From: Methylobacterium sp. J-030
GTDB lineage: Bacteria; Pseudomonadota; Alphaproteobacteria; Rhizobiales; Beijerinckiaceae
Direction of reading: 5' to 3'
DNA length: 64,000 nt
Assembly: GCF_022829545.1 (NCBI RefSeq)
Contig: NZ_JAKSYM010000322.1
Span: 1 to 64,000, forward strand
Shown here piece after piece: positions 26,991 to 40,379 of the stretch. The position numbers were made by a program, and so were the translations under genes. The first letter of the stretch is position 1, and each line of letters opens with the position of its first letter. Below the pieces are notes generated by a model. That model was not told the DNA's origin. It did no database searches and saw nothing but the letters and a program-made list of their open reading frames with translations.

Positions 26991-27352
26991 GTCCGGCCGT
27001 CCAGGCGCTGACCGGCCGGCGGGTGCTGCTGGTCGAGGACGATTACTTCATCGCCGTCGACCTCAAGTCGTGGTTCGAGGCGGGCGGCGCCGAGGTGCTC
27101 GGCCCGGTGCCCAGCGTGGATGCGGCACTGGCCCTGATCGCCGGCACGGACGCGATCGACGCGGCGGTGCTCGACATCACCCTGCAGGACGAACTCGTCT
27201 ACCCCGTCGCCGACGCGCTGCGCGCCCGCGGCGTGCCGTTCCTGTTCGCCACGGGCTACGATCCGGCCGCCGTGCCGCCGTCCCACGGGGCCGTGGCCCT
27301 CTGCCAGAAGCCGATCGACCCGCGGGCCGTGGCGCGCATCCTGTTCGGCTGA
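26987..27352 (+). CDS. Single-domain response regulator, 121 aa
   Basis: A receiver domain with LLVEDDYFIAVDL (acidic pocket near residue 15), phospho-acceptor Asp in AAVLDITLQD near 60, Thr in FLFATGYD and Lys in ALCQKPID. There is no output domain. The start overlaps the stop of the upstream unknown gene (ATGA). It is the third stand-alone receiver in the window and differs from the other two by its CQKPID motif. Confidence 0.85.
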   Translation: MSPAVQALTGRRVLLVEDDYFIAVDLKSWFEAGGAEVLGPVPSVDAALALIAGTDAIDAAVLDITLQDELVYPVADALRARGVPFLFATGYDPAAVPPSHGAVALCQKPIDPRAVARILFG

Positions 27353-27362
27353 GGCGCCGGCC

Positions 27363-27572
27363 TCACCCGCGGGGGATCAGCCGGGCGAGCGCCCCCGCGA
27401 CGTCCCACAGGGCCTTCAGCAGCCACCACGCCCCCCGGACCGCGAAGCCGAGCAGGTGCAGATCGTCGACCCAATCCTCGAATCTCTGCAGCCGGGAGCG
27501 CCAACGGGACGGGGCCCGCTCGGGCCCGTCGGACGGCGCGACCGGCCGCGACCGTGCCCCGTCGCCCGTCAC
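27363..27572 (-). CDS. Small protein overlapping the autotransporter tail, 69 aa
   Basis: A GTG start at 27572 overlaps the end of the autotransporter reading frame by four bases (GTGA), a layout typical of translational coupling. The product is Arg-rich at first, then has an aromatic helical segment (FEDWVDDLHLLGFAVRGAWW). It could be a membrane-associated accessory peptide. If the upstream TAG ends translation, the coupling would be lost. Existence is uncertain. Confidence 0.4.
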   Translation of the reverse strand: MTGDGARSRPVAPSDGPERAPSRWRSRLQRFEDWVDDLHLLGFAVRGAWWLLKALWDVAGALARLIPRG

Positions 27573-27922
27573 CAGCGGGCCTGCAGGCCGGCCGAAACCA
27601 CCTGGTCGTTGGCGCCGGGCCGCACGTCGCCGGTGTAGCTCAGCGACAGCAGCACGCCCTCCGCCACCGGGCCGGTCAGGCTCACCCCCAGGACCGCCCC
27701 GTCCCGGCCGAGCGCGCTCGTCCGGCTCGCGAACGGCACCCCGAACAGGCTGGAGCGGACCATGGCGGAGGTGTCGCCCAGCTCGTGCGCCCAGTAGGCC
27801 CGGCCCTCCAGATGCAGGCCCGCCGCGTCGTCCAGCGCCAGGCTCGCCAGACGCCCGCCCGCGAGCACACGCGCCGCGTTCAGGTCGGCGGTGGCAAAAC
27901 TCTGGCTCGCCGGCCCGCCCCG
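27569..27922 (-). pseudogene. Distal autotransporter barrel beyond an in-frame TAG
   Basis: These 118 codons are in the same frame as the autotransporter gene that ends at 27923 and clearly continue it: strands such as GLHLEGRAYWAHELG, GAVLGVSLTGPVAEG and a final SAGLQARW with the terminal aromatic needed for outer-membrane assembly. The only break is one TAG at 27923-27925. Either the gene is inactivated by a nonsense mutation or the stop is read through. Confidence 0.8.
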
Positions 27923-32578
<4,656 letters not shown>

Positions 32579-32972
32579 CGTGTTGCCTCCGAAGAACTCG
32601 CATCGAGCACTTCCAATCGAGTTAGCAAGGGCAACACAAACGCACTGTATCCTAGCTACGACACGCGGCTCCCCACGCGTCCATTTGAAACTGCTGTACC
32701 CTCTTCTGGAACGGAGAGTCCCGTGCTCCCGCCGCCCGATCGCCGGGCGGCCGGGCGGCCGGCGCCGTGATTCGGCCCTGTCGGCGCAGAATCACACGTT
32801 CTCAACGCATCGCGATGGTCTAGGACATTCACTGCGACAGGACAGATCCGGCAATCGCCCTGCCGGTTCCGCACGTCCCATGTCGCGCCATGAATTCGAG
32901 ACGACAGATCATCTTATCCCGAGACACGAAATATTCATCAAATCGGGCAATAATAAACGTCAGGCTTCAGCG
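32579..32972. other. Divergent promoter region, 394 bases
   Basis: This separates the autotransporter (minus) from the AraC gene (plus). The sections near 32600-32700 and 32890-32970 are AT-rich and likely hold the two promoters. The plus-strand frame stays open upstream of 32973, but low GC and lack of a ribosome-binding site argue against longer starts. Confidence 0.4.
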
Positions 32973-34022
32973 ATGTCTCTCGACGACATAGATCCGGGTC
33001 CCGACCCGTCGCAATCCGATGACGGTGCCCAGCGCGCTGGAATCGCCTGCCTGCGGTTCGAGCCGCCCGCGGATCCGGAGGCCCTCGGCCGGGCGTGGCA
33101 GGACCACCTCGCCCCCATCTTCGCGGCGAGCTTCCGGCCCGAGACCGACCTTACGATGCCGATCGCGATGCGCAGCTACCACCTGGGCGACCTCCTGGTC
33201 GGCGATGTCATCGCGCCGGCGCACATCCTCGTGCGGTCGCAGGCGATGATCGAACAGCAGGGCCTCGACCACATCCTGCTGCAGTTCTACCGCCGGGGGC
33301 GGAGTCGCGTGGAAACCAGCCTGCGCGCCGACACGGTCTCCGAAGTCCAGTGCATCGTGTTCGACCTCGCACAGCCCGTGCGCATCGTCGCGGACCCGGT
33401 CGACGCCACCAACGTGGTGATTCCCCGCGCCCGCCTGGAGACACTGGGCTGCCACCCGGATGCCCTGCACGGCCACCCCCTCGACCATGACAGCGACCCG
33501 TTCGGGCGCCTGGTCCATAATGTCGTGGCCAACGTCGTCGCCTGCGGCGACCTGCTGGACCAGCGCGAGGCTCTCGCGGCCTCGACGGCGATCACCCAGC
33601 TCTGCGCGACCTGGCTGCGGGGCAAGGAGGCGGGTCGGCCGCCCCACAACCCCGACGTCCGGATTCGGATCCGCCGGCTCGTCGAGGCGGAACTCGCCAA
33701 TTCGAAGCTGTCGCCGGCTCTGATCGCGACGCGGCTCGGCCTGTCGCGCTCGACCCTGTACCGGCTGTTCGCACCGCATGGCATCGTCGCCTACATTCGC
33801 GACCGCCGCCTGATGGCCGCCATGCGGATGCTGGTGCGGGATGACCGTCCGCAAGCCGCCCGCATCGCGCAGGTCGCCTACGCGGTCGGCTTCTCGGACG
33901 AGCGGACCTTCCGGCGGGCGTTCAAGCGCCGATTCGGCTTCGTGCCCAGCACCGCGCCGCAGCGCCCAGAGGCGCAGTGCGCGGCGGGGGCGGTCCTGCG
34001 CGACTGGATCGACAGCCTCTGA
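32973..34022 (+). CDS. AraC-family transcriptional regulator
   Basis: 349 residues from the chosen ATG. The N-terminal 215 residues look like an AraC-type ligand-binding domain (LLVGDVIAPAHILVRS, HILLQFYRRGRSR). The C-terminal 110 residues hold two helix-turn-helix units (PALIATRLGLSRSTLYRLF and IAQVAYAVGFSDERTFRRAF). An ATG at 32880 is an alternative start. It is divergent from the autotransporter gene and might regulate it; there is no direct evidence. Confidence 0.85.
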   Translation: MSLDDIDPGPDPSQSDDGAQRAGIACLRFEPPADPEALGRAWQDHLAPIFAASFRPETDLTMPIAMRSYHLGDLLVGDVIAPAHILVRSQAMIEQQGLDHILLQFYRRGRSRVETSLRADTVSEVQCIVFDLAQPVRIVADPVDATNVVIPRARLETLGCHPDALHGHPLDHDSDPFGRLVHNVVANVVACGDLLDQREALAASTAITQLCATWLRGKEAGRPPHNPDVRIRIRRLVEAELANSKLSPALIATRLGLSRSTLYRLFAPHGIVAYIRDRRLMAAMRMLVRDDRPQAARIAQVAYAVGFSDERTFRRAFKRRFGFVPSTAPQRPEAQCAAGAVLRDWIDSL

Positions 34023-34420
34023 ACCCCGGAGATTGCGCCGCCCCGGGGCGACGCGCGCGTCCTGTCGAGATCCCGTCTTACGGCGGAAGATCCGCGATCG
34101 GCGCCGTTCGAGGGTAAGATTCGGCTGGCCGGTTCCTGTCGTTGCCACGATCGGGCATGTGTCCAGCAAGCAGACATAGGGCGTCCGATTTCACGACACT
34201 TTCCCTGTCCGATCCGACGCCCCGACGGCGATCACGAAAAATTCGGTTCCGCCCCGCCAAGCCTCCGGTCCGATCGCGGAACTCGGCGGCGTCCGCGGCG
34301 TCGGGCCGGTCACAACATGTGCGGCCGCCTCCCGGGGGCCCATCCAGAGGGCGCGATGGCGGGCGGCACAGGCGGATCGATCGGGCGGGCGTACGCGGGT
34401 CCCCGCGGCGCGGCGGCCCC
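34023..34420. other. Intergenic, 398 bases
   Basis: It lies between the AraC gene and the metallophosphoesterase. No gene, hairpin or repeat stood out. A moderately AT-rich patch near 34190-34250 could be a promoter. Confidence 0.35.
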
Positions 34421-35659
34421 ATGAGCGGGACCCGCGGCGTGTTCGCCTTCGCGCATATCGGCGACCTGCACCTGGAACACCCGGCTGACCGGAACGCCAT
34501 CGACCTGGGGGAAATCCTCACCGAGGTCGACGGCCTCCACAAGCACGGCCTCCTCGACTTCGCCTATCTGCCGGGCGATCTCGCCGAGGACGGGCGGGCG
34601 GCGCAGTACGAGATCCTGATCCGGGCCCTGGCGGCCCATCCGACGCTTCCGATCCGGCTGATCGCCGGGGATCACGACCGTCAGCACGGCACGATGACGG
34701 AGTTCGACGCCCTGTTCGCGCGGGTGATGGGCAGCCGGCAGGGGGGCGGGCACAGGCCCCGCGGGCACGACCTGCCCCGGCCGCAGACCCCGGCCTATGT
34801 GCCGCATTACTACTACGCCGAGACGATCGCCGGCGTGCGCTGCCTGTTCCTCGACATGATCAGCGCCGGCTACGGCCGGAAGGGGTTCGGCCTCGATTTC
34901 CGGCTCGGCCCCTACCAGCTCGACTGGCTCAGGGGCGAACTCGCAGCGGCGGCCGAGGATGGCCTGCCCCGCGCGGTCTTCACCCACACCTATCCGGACG
35001 ACCTGGAGGGCTCCGAGAAGGCGGCCCTCGCCGGCCTGATCCGCGGCCACGGCGTGCGCCTCGTCGAGATGGGCCACACCCATTACAACGAGCTCGCCCA
35101 TGACGGGCGCACGCTCTACGCCTCGGCCCGCTCGGTCGGCCAGAACGAGGACGGCTCGGTGGGCTACGCCGTGGCGGCGATCGATGGCGCGGTCACGAGC
35201 TGGCGCTTCAAGCCCCTCGACCAGGATCTGCCTATCGTGATGATCACGAGCCCGGCCGACCGGCGCCTCGCCACGGAGGCCCTTGCGCCCGGGCGAGACA
35301 TCGCGGTGCGCGCCCTCGTGCTCTCGAACGCCCCGCAGGCGGACTGGTGCTGCGTGGCGCGCGTCGATGACGGCCCAGCCTATCCGATGCGTCCGGCCGG
35401 CCCTCGGGTCGTTCAGGCGCGGGTCCCGTGGCCGGACGGGTCGCGCCGCCTCTCGGTGACGGTGACCGACACGACGTTCAACATCCGCAAGCGGGACGCG
35501 AACACCGACACCGACACGATCGAGCCCGTCAGCCGGACCTTCGTGCGGCCCCTCACCCCGGACAAGCCTGGCAGCGACGCGTTCCGGACCGGGGCCTGGC
35601 CCGAGAAGGGCATCCGCGGCGACCAGCTCGGCCCCAACCGCACCGGCCGAGGCTGGTAG
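34421..35659 (+). CDS. Metallophosphoesterase
   Basis: 412 residues. Calcineurin-like motifs in order: IGDLHLE (DxH), LPGDLAEDG (GDxxxxG), IAGDHDRQH, VFTHTYPDD and GHTHYNEL (GHxH). The third motif has Asp where the family consensus is Asn (GNHD). The last 130 residues form a beta-rich extension that may set the substrate. No signal peptide is visible. The reaction is likely a phosphomonoester or phosphodiester hydrolysis with a two-metal site; the target is unknown. It sits 65 bases ahead of a transporter gene. Confidence 0.85.
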   Translation: MSGTRGVFAFAHIGDLHLEHPADRNAIDLGEILTEVDGLHKHGLLDFAYLPGDLAEDGRAAQYEILIRALAAHPTLPIRLIAGDHDRQHGTMTEFDALFARVMGSRQGGGHRPRGHDLPRPQTPAYVPHYYYAETIAGVRCLFLDMISAGYGRKGFGLDFRLGPYQLDWLRGELAAAAEDGLPRAVFTHTYPDDLEGSEKAALAGLIRGHGVRLVEMGHTHYNELAHDGRTLYASARSVGQNEDGSVGYAVAAIDGAVTSWRFKPLDQDLPIVMITSPADRRLATEALAPGRDIAVRALVLSNAPQADWCCVARVDDGPAYPMRPAGPRVVQARVPWPDGSRRLSVTVTDTTFNIRKRDANTDTDTIEPVSRTFVRPLTPDKPGSDAFRTGAWPEKGIRGDQLGPNRTGRGW

Positions 35660-35724
35660 CCGGCCGCACCCGAAACGCTTCACAAGATTCCGTCCCGACT
35701 CACCGCAGAGGATTTCCGGAACCG

Positions 35725-36987
35725 ATGGGTGCGCTGACCCCCAACATCACCACCTGGGCGATCGCCGCCCTCGCGACGCTCGGCGTCATCCTGCGGCCGT
35801 TCTCGTGGCCGGAGGCGATCTGGGCCGTACTCGGCGCCGGGGCCCTCGTGGCCCTCGGGCTGCTCGCCCCCGCCACCGCCTGGGAGGGCGTGCTCAAGGG
35901 GACCGACGTCTACCTGTTCCTCATCGGCATGATGCTGATGTCGGAGGTCGCCCGGAAGGAGGGCCTGTTCGACTGGCTGGCCTCGATCGCCGTGCGTGCC
36001 GCCAAGGGCTCGGCGGCGCGGCTGTTCACCCTGGTCTACCTCGTCGGCACCGTGGTCACGGTGTTCCTGTCGAACGACGCCTGCGCGGTGGTGCTGACGC
36101 CGGCCGTCTACGCCGCCACCAAGGCCGCCAAGGTGGAGAACCCCCTCCCCTACCTGTTCATCTGCGCCTTCATCGCCAACGCGGCGAGCTTCGTGCTGCC
36201 GATCTCGAACCCGGCGAACCTCGTGGTCTTCGCCGAGCACATGCCGCCGCTCGTGCGCTGGCTCGCCCTGTTCGCGCTGCCCTCGGTGCTCGCCATCGCC
36301 ACCACCTACGCGGTGCTGCGCCTGACCCAGGCGAAGACCCTGCGCGATCAGACCGTGGCGACCGATGTGGAGACCGAGGCGCTCTCGCGCACCGGCCTCG
36401 TGGCGGGGCTCGGGATCGTGGCGACCGGCGGCGTGCTGATCGGAGCGTCCGCGCTCGGCCTCGACCTCGGCCTGCCGACCTTCGTGGCCGGGCTCGCCAC
36501 CACCCTGGTCGTGCTGCTGATCAAGCGCGGCGGCCTCGTCGAGGTCGCCAAGGACGTGTCGTGGAGCGTGCTGCCGCTGGTGGCCGGGCTGTTCGTGCTG
36601 GTGGAGGCCCTGGAGAAGACCGGCGTGCTCGCCATGCTGGCCAACCTCCTCAAGGGCTACGCCCACGCCGCCCCGACCGAGACCGCCTGGGGGGCGGGCG
36701 CGCTCATCGCGGTGCTGTGCAACCTCGTCAACAACCTGCCGGCCGGCCTGATCGCGGGGGCCGCCGTGCATACGGCGGACGTGTCCGAGACGGTGGCGGG
36801 CGCCATCCTGGTCGGCGTCGATCTGGGCCCGAACCTCTCGGTGACCGGCTCGCTCGCCACGATCCTCTGGCTCACCGCCATCCGCCGCGAGGGCCAGGAT
36901 GTCGGCGCCTGGACCTTCCTGAAGCTTGGCCTGCTCGTGATGCCGCCGGCCCTCGTGCTGGCGCTGGCCGGCCTGCTCCTCGTCTGA
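35725..36987 (+). CDS. ArsB/NhaD-type anion transporter (ion transporter superfamily)
   Basis: 420 residues with about 11 membrane helices. The motifs FLSNDACAVVLTPAVYA and LPISNPANLVVF occupy the positions of the re-entrant signature sequences of ArsB, and NLVNNLPAGLIAG repeats the pattern in the second half. ArsB exports arsenite or antimonite, but no arsR, arsC or arsA is adjacent, so another anion is possible. A GGA-rich site precedes the ATG. It is followed 22 bases later by a second transporter gene. Confidence 0.78.
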   Translation: MGALTPNITTWAIAALATLGVILRPFSWPEAIWAVLGAGALVALGLLAPATAWEGVLKGTDVYLFLIGMMLMSEVARKEGLFDWLASIAVRAAKGSAARLFTLVYLVGTVVTVFLSNDACAVVLTPAVYAATKAAKVENPLPYLFICAFIANAASFVLPISNPANLVVFAEHMPPLVRWLALFALPSVLAIATTYAVLRLTQAKTLRDQTVATDVETEALSRTGLVAGLGIVATGGVLIGASALGLDLGLPTFVAGLATTLVVLLIKRGGLVEVAKDVSWSVLPLVAGLFVLVEALEKTGVLAMLANLLKGYAHAAPTETAWGAGALIAVLCNLVNNLPAGLIAGAAVHTADVSETVAGAILVGVDLGPNLSVTGSLATILWLTAIRREGQDVGAWTFLKLGLLVMPPALVLALAGLLLV

Positions 36988-37009
36988 ACCCCGAACCCAA
37001 GGTCCCCGC

Positions 37010-37930
37010 GTGACGGCTGCCCTCCTCTATCCCTTCATCCTGGTGGCCGGCGCGCTGCAGGCGATCGGCAACGCCATGAACGCGCAGCTGCGCGGCAAGC
37101 TGGTCAATCCCTGGCTCGCCGCGACGGTGTCGTTCCTGCCGATCGTCTTCGTGTTCACGACCCTGTTCTTCACCATGCCGACGCCGCTGCCGAACCTCGC
37201 GTCGTTGAGCAAGATGCCCTGGTACGCGCCGCTCGGGGGCGTGGCCGGCGCGGTGGCGGTGTTCGGCGGGCTGGCCTTCATCGACAAGGTCGGCGCCGGG
37301 CCGTTCAACGGCCTGACGCTCACCGCCAACATCCTCACCTCCCTGGCGATGGACGCGCTCGGCCTGTTCGGCCTGCAGGCCTCCGGCTTCAAGCCGATGG
37401 CCTGGCTCGGCGGCCTGCTGATGGCGGTGGGCGTGACCTTCATCGCGCGCTCGGGCGGCAAGAGCGAGGGTGGCGAGAAGGGCGTCGGCGGCAAGCTGCT
37501 CTACCCGTTCATCCTCGTGGCGGGCGCCCTCATGGCGATCGGCGTGGTGTGGAACGCGCAGCTGCGCGGCGCCCTGGAGAACCCCTGGCTCGCCGCCGCG
37601 GTCTCCTTCGTGCCCGTGGTGTTCGTGTTCGCCCTGATATTCCTGCTGCGGCTCTCGCCGCTGCCGAATCGCGAGGACATCGCGGGCGTCCGCTGGTGGA
37701 TGCCGCTCGCCGGCATCACCGGGGCGGTGGCCGTGTTCGCCGGGCTGCTCTTCGTCGACAAGGTCGGGGCCGGGGCCTTCAACGGCCTCCTGATCACCGC
37801 CAACCTGATCACCTCGGTGGCGCTCGACCATTTCGGCTGGTTCGGCATGCGGCAGGTCAAGGCCGGCCCGCCGCGCCTGATCGGCGCCGCGCTGATGGTC
37901 GGCGGCATCGTCCTGATCTCGCTGTTCTGA
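37010..37930 (+). CDS. DMT-superfamily transporter, fused duplicate of DUF606/YdcZ
   Basis: 306 residues built from two similar halves (about 1-145 and 160-306), each starting LLYPFILVAGAL and containing NAQLRG, NPWLAA, VSF-P-VFVF and a KVGAG-FNGL segment. Typical YdcZ-like proteins are single units of about 150 residues that pair in the membrane, so this is a covalent dimer. Start GTG at 37010. Its stop overlaps the next start by one base (TGATG). Substrate unknown. Confidence 0.8.
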   Translation: MTAALLYPFILVAGALQAIGNAMNAQLRGKLVNPWLAATVSFLPIVFVFTTLFFTMPTPLPNLASLSKMPWYAPLGGVAGAVAVFGGLAFIDKVGAGPFNGLTLTANILTSLAMDALGLFGLQASGFKPMAWLGGLLMAVGVTFIARSGGKSEGGEKGVGGKLLYPFILVAGALMAIGVVWNAQLRGALENPWLAAAVSFVPVVFVFALIFLLRLSPLPNREDIAGVRWWMPLAGITGAVAVFAGLLFVDKVGAGAFNGLLITANLITSVALDHFGWFGMRQVKAGPPRLIGAALMVGGIVLISLF

Positions 37931-39327
37931 TGGGGAGCCTCCCCGCCTGGCTGCTGCGCCGGGAGGTCCTGCTCCTGGCCGGCGCCACCCTCTTGGGCGC
38001 GGGTGGGGCGGCGGCGTGGTACCTGCTCCAGGCGACGGTCCTGACCATCGCGGTCGCCCCCCGGGACGGCACCGAGCCGGAGCTGATCAAGGCCTATGCC
38101 GACGCGCTGGATTCCGGCCGCGAATCCGTCCGCCTGAAGATCCTCCCCTTCGACGACGTACGCGAGAGCGCCGCCGCCCTGCAGGATGGGCGCGCCGACC
38201 TCGCGGTGGTCCGCCCCGACGTGCTGCTGCCGACCAACGGTCTGACCGTGGCGATCCTGCGCGATCAGGCCCTGATCATCGCCTCGCCGGAGCAGACCGG
38301 GATCGGGAGCTTTCCGAAGCTCGCCGGCAAGCGCCTCGGCATCGCGGCGCACCGGGACGCCGATCTCTGGCTCCTGCGCAACATCCTCGGCTATCACGGC
38401 CTCACCCTGGAGGAGGCGGGCGGCCCCGCGCGGGACTCGACGGTCCTGCTGGTCCCGGTCGATCAGGAGGCGGTGGCGGGCGCCTTCCGGGAGAAGCGGA
38501 TCGACGCCTTCGTCAGCATCATCGCGCCATCGGCGCCGAAGGCGCTGGCCCTGGTGGGAACCGTGCAGGGGCTCGCCCGCGGCGGCAAGGTCGCGTTCGT
38601 CGCGGTCGAGGACGACGACGCCATCATCGAGCGCTTCCCGCGGCTCCAGGCGGTGACGATCCCGGGGGGCCTGTTCGGCGGCCGCCCGAAGCTGCCGGCC
38701 GACGACGTGAAGACCGTGGGCGCCTCCTACCGGCTCATGGCCCGGGCCTCCCTGAGCCGCGTGGTGGTGGCCGACGTGACCCGGCAGCTGTTCGAGAAGC
38801 GCACCGCCGCCGCGCAAGGAACCGTCGCGGCCGAATACGTCCAGGCCCCGGCCTACGACACGACGGTGGCGGCGACCAGCGCGCGCGTCCCGATCCATCC
38901 CGGCGCGCTCGACTATTACGAGCGCGAGCAGCACGGCTTCATCGAGCGCTACGGCGACACGCTCTACCTCCTCGGGGCGCTCGCGGGCGGCCTCGTCTCG
39001 GTGCTGGCCTGGATCCGCCAGCGGCTCGCCAGCCTGCGCCGGGAGCGGATCGACGAGATCATCGACCGGCTCCTGGAGATCGCCGGCCAGGCCCGGGCTC
39101 TGCGCGACCCGGCCGCGATCGAGGCGCTGACCCGCGAGGTCGACGCGCTCGCCATGGACGTGGTCCGCTACACGCGGGAGCGGGCGCCGGACCCGCCGGT
39201 CCTGTCGGCGGCCTCGGTGGCGATCGACACGGCCCGGGCCACGGTCGCGGATTGCCGGACCCGGGCCGACGCGGCCGGGGCGCGCATTGGGCAGTCCGTC
39301 CGGCTGCACGGTTCGGGCGGGATCTGA
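37930..39327 (+). CDS. TAXI-family TRAP-type solute-binding protein, membrane-anchored
   Basis: 465 residues. One N-terminal membrane helix (about 13-35), a periplasmic TAXI-type binding domain (VLTIAVAPRDGTEPELIKAY through LFEKR), and a second helix near residue 345 (YLLGALAGGLVSVLAWI) followed by a cytoplasmic helical tail. The tail is unusual for simple binding proteins and suggests a sensor or anchored receptor. No TRAP membrane subunit is adjacent. Translation is coupled to the upstream DMT transporter by TGATG overlap. Confidence 0.78.
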   Translation: MGSLPAWLLRREVLLLAGATLLGAGGAAAWYLLQATVLTIAVAPRDGTEPELIKAYADALDSGRESVRLKILPFDDVRESAAALQDGRADLAVVRPDVLLPTNGLTVAILRDQALIIASPEQTGIGSFPKLAGKRLGIAAHRDADLWLLRNILGYHGLTLEEAGGPARDSTVLLVPVDQEAVAGAFREKRIDAFVSIIAPSAPKALALVGTVQGLARGGKVAFVAVEDDDAIIERFPRLQAVTIPGGLFGGRPKLPADDVKTVGASYRLMARASLSRVVVADVTRQLFEKRTAAAQGTVAAEYVQAPAYDTTVAATSARVPIHPGALDYYEREQHGFIERYGDTLYLLGALAGGLVSVLAWIRQRLASLRRERIDEIIDRLLEIAGQARALRDPAAIEALTREVDALAMDVVRYTRERAPDPPVLSAASVAIDTARATVADCRTRADAAGARIGQSVRLHGSGGI

Positions 39328-39504
39328 GGGCCGGTTGCGGCGGGTTCCGGGAAGACGATTCGCGCGTTCCCGGGCCTCGGGCAGGCCCCTGAGAAGAAGC
39401 TGTCTGCGCTGGCACCGGAAGAGAGAACAAGAGTCTCCCGGCGCCGGGAAAATCGAAAGACGCCTCCATTGCCGATGGGGGGGTCCGGGGCGACATTCCC
39501 TACC

Positions 39505-39741
39505 ATGAGCACGCGTTCCGAAATTCGCCCGACCGCCTTCGATCCGTTCGGCGAGCCCGTCACGGACGGGGTCGCGCGCGCCTGCCCGGAGGCTGCCGGC
39601 GACCGGACGGCCCGGCGGGTCGGCGGTGCGGTGTTCTGGACGCTCGCCCTGGCGATCCTGGCCGGGCGCATCTATGCCTACGACATGCCGGCCGTGCAGG
39701 ACGTCGCCGCCCACGCCGTGCAGATGCTGGCGCTGCGCTGA
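39505..39741 (+). CDS. Hypothetical small membrane protein, 78 aa
   Basis: A polar N-terminus (MSTRSEIRPTAFDPFGEPVT), one membrane helix (about 40-56, VFWTLALAILAGRIYAY) and a short helical tail. No family recognised. It is convergent with the deformylase-like gene. Confidence 0.5.
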   Translation: MSTRSEIRPTAFDPFGEPVTDGVARACPEAAGDRTARRVGGAVFWTLALAILAGRIYAYDMPAVQDVAAHAVQMLALR

Positions 39742-39777
39742 AACGCTTGTCGGCCGCCCGGTCGGACGACCGCGGGA

Positions 39778-40275
39778 TCAGGATGATGTCAGTTTGCCGA
39801 AGCGCTTGAGCAGACGCTCGCGCTTCAGGCGCGACAGGCGCTCGATCCAGAAGACGCCGTCGAGCTGGTCGATCTCGTGCTGGACGACCGCGGCGGGAAA
39901 CCCCTCCACCGTCTCTTCGTGCGCCGCGCCGTCTAGGTCTCGATAGCCGAACCGCACCCGGGCGGGCCGGGTGATCCGCTCCCGCACCCCCGGCATGCTG
40001 ACGCTGCCCTCGTCGTGGGTCGCCGTCTCGGGGGAGGCCCAGAGGATGCCGGGATTCACGTAGACGCGCCGCTCCGCCCCGGGCTCGAGCCGGATCACCA
40101 TCACCCGCGCGGACACGCCGATATGCGGGGCGGTGAGGCCGATGGCGCTCGCGGCCAGGAGCGTCTCTTCGACATCCTCGGCCAGCGCCCGTAGGTCCGG
40201 TCCGAACGCTTCGACCGGGGCGGCCGGATGCGCGAGTCGCGGATCCGGGAACAGGACGAGGGGGCGGGCCGGCAT
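39778..40275 (-). CDS. Peptide deformylase-like protein with altered active site
   Basis: 165 residues with the deformylase fold in order, but all three signature motifs are altered. Motif 1 reads AIGLTAPHIG, with His51 in place of the conserved Gln. Motif 2 reads EGSVSMP, with Ser91 in place of the metal-binding Cys. Motif 3 reads QHEIDQLDG: His133 and Glu134 are kept but the second metal-binding His is Gln137. Two of the three metal ligands are thus missing and ordinary deformylase activity is unlikely. The reading frame is intact, so this may be a paralogue with another role. The true def gene is not in this window. Confidence 0.85.
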   Translation of the reverse strand: MPARPLVLFPDPRLAHPAAPVEAFGPDLRALAEDVEETLLAASAIGLTAPHIGVSARVMVIRLEPGAERRVYVNPGILWASPETATHDEGSVSMPGVRERITRPARVRFGYRDLDGAAHEETVEGFPAAVVQHEIDQLDGVFWIERLSRLKRERLLKRFGKLTSS

Positions 40276-40379
40276 GGGCGGTCGGTTCGGCTGGACGGGT
40301 GGGGCCTTCGCTTACCCGTATCGCGGTCGCGCGGCGAGTGCGGGGCGCCGAGCCCTCGGGGCCCACCGAGCCTGCTCAC

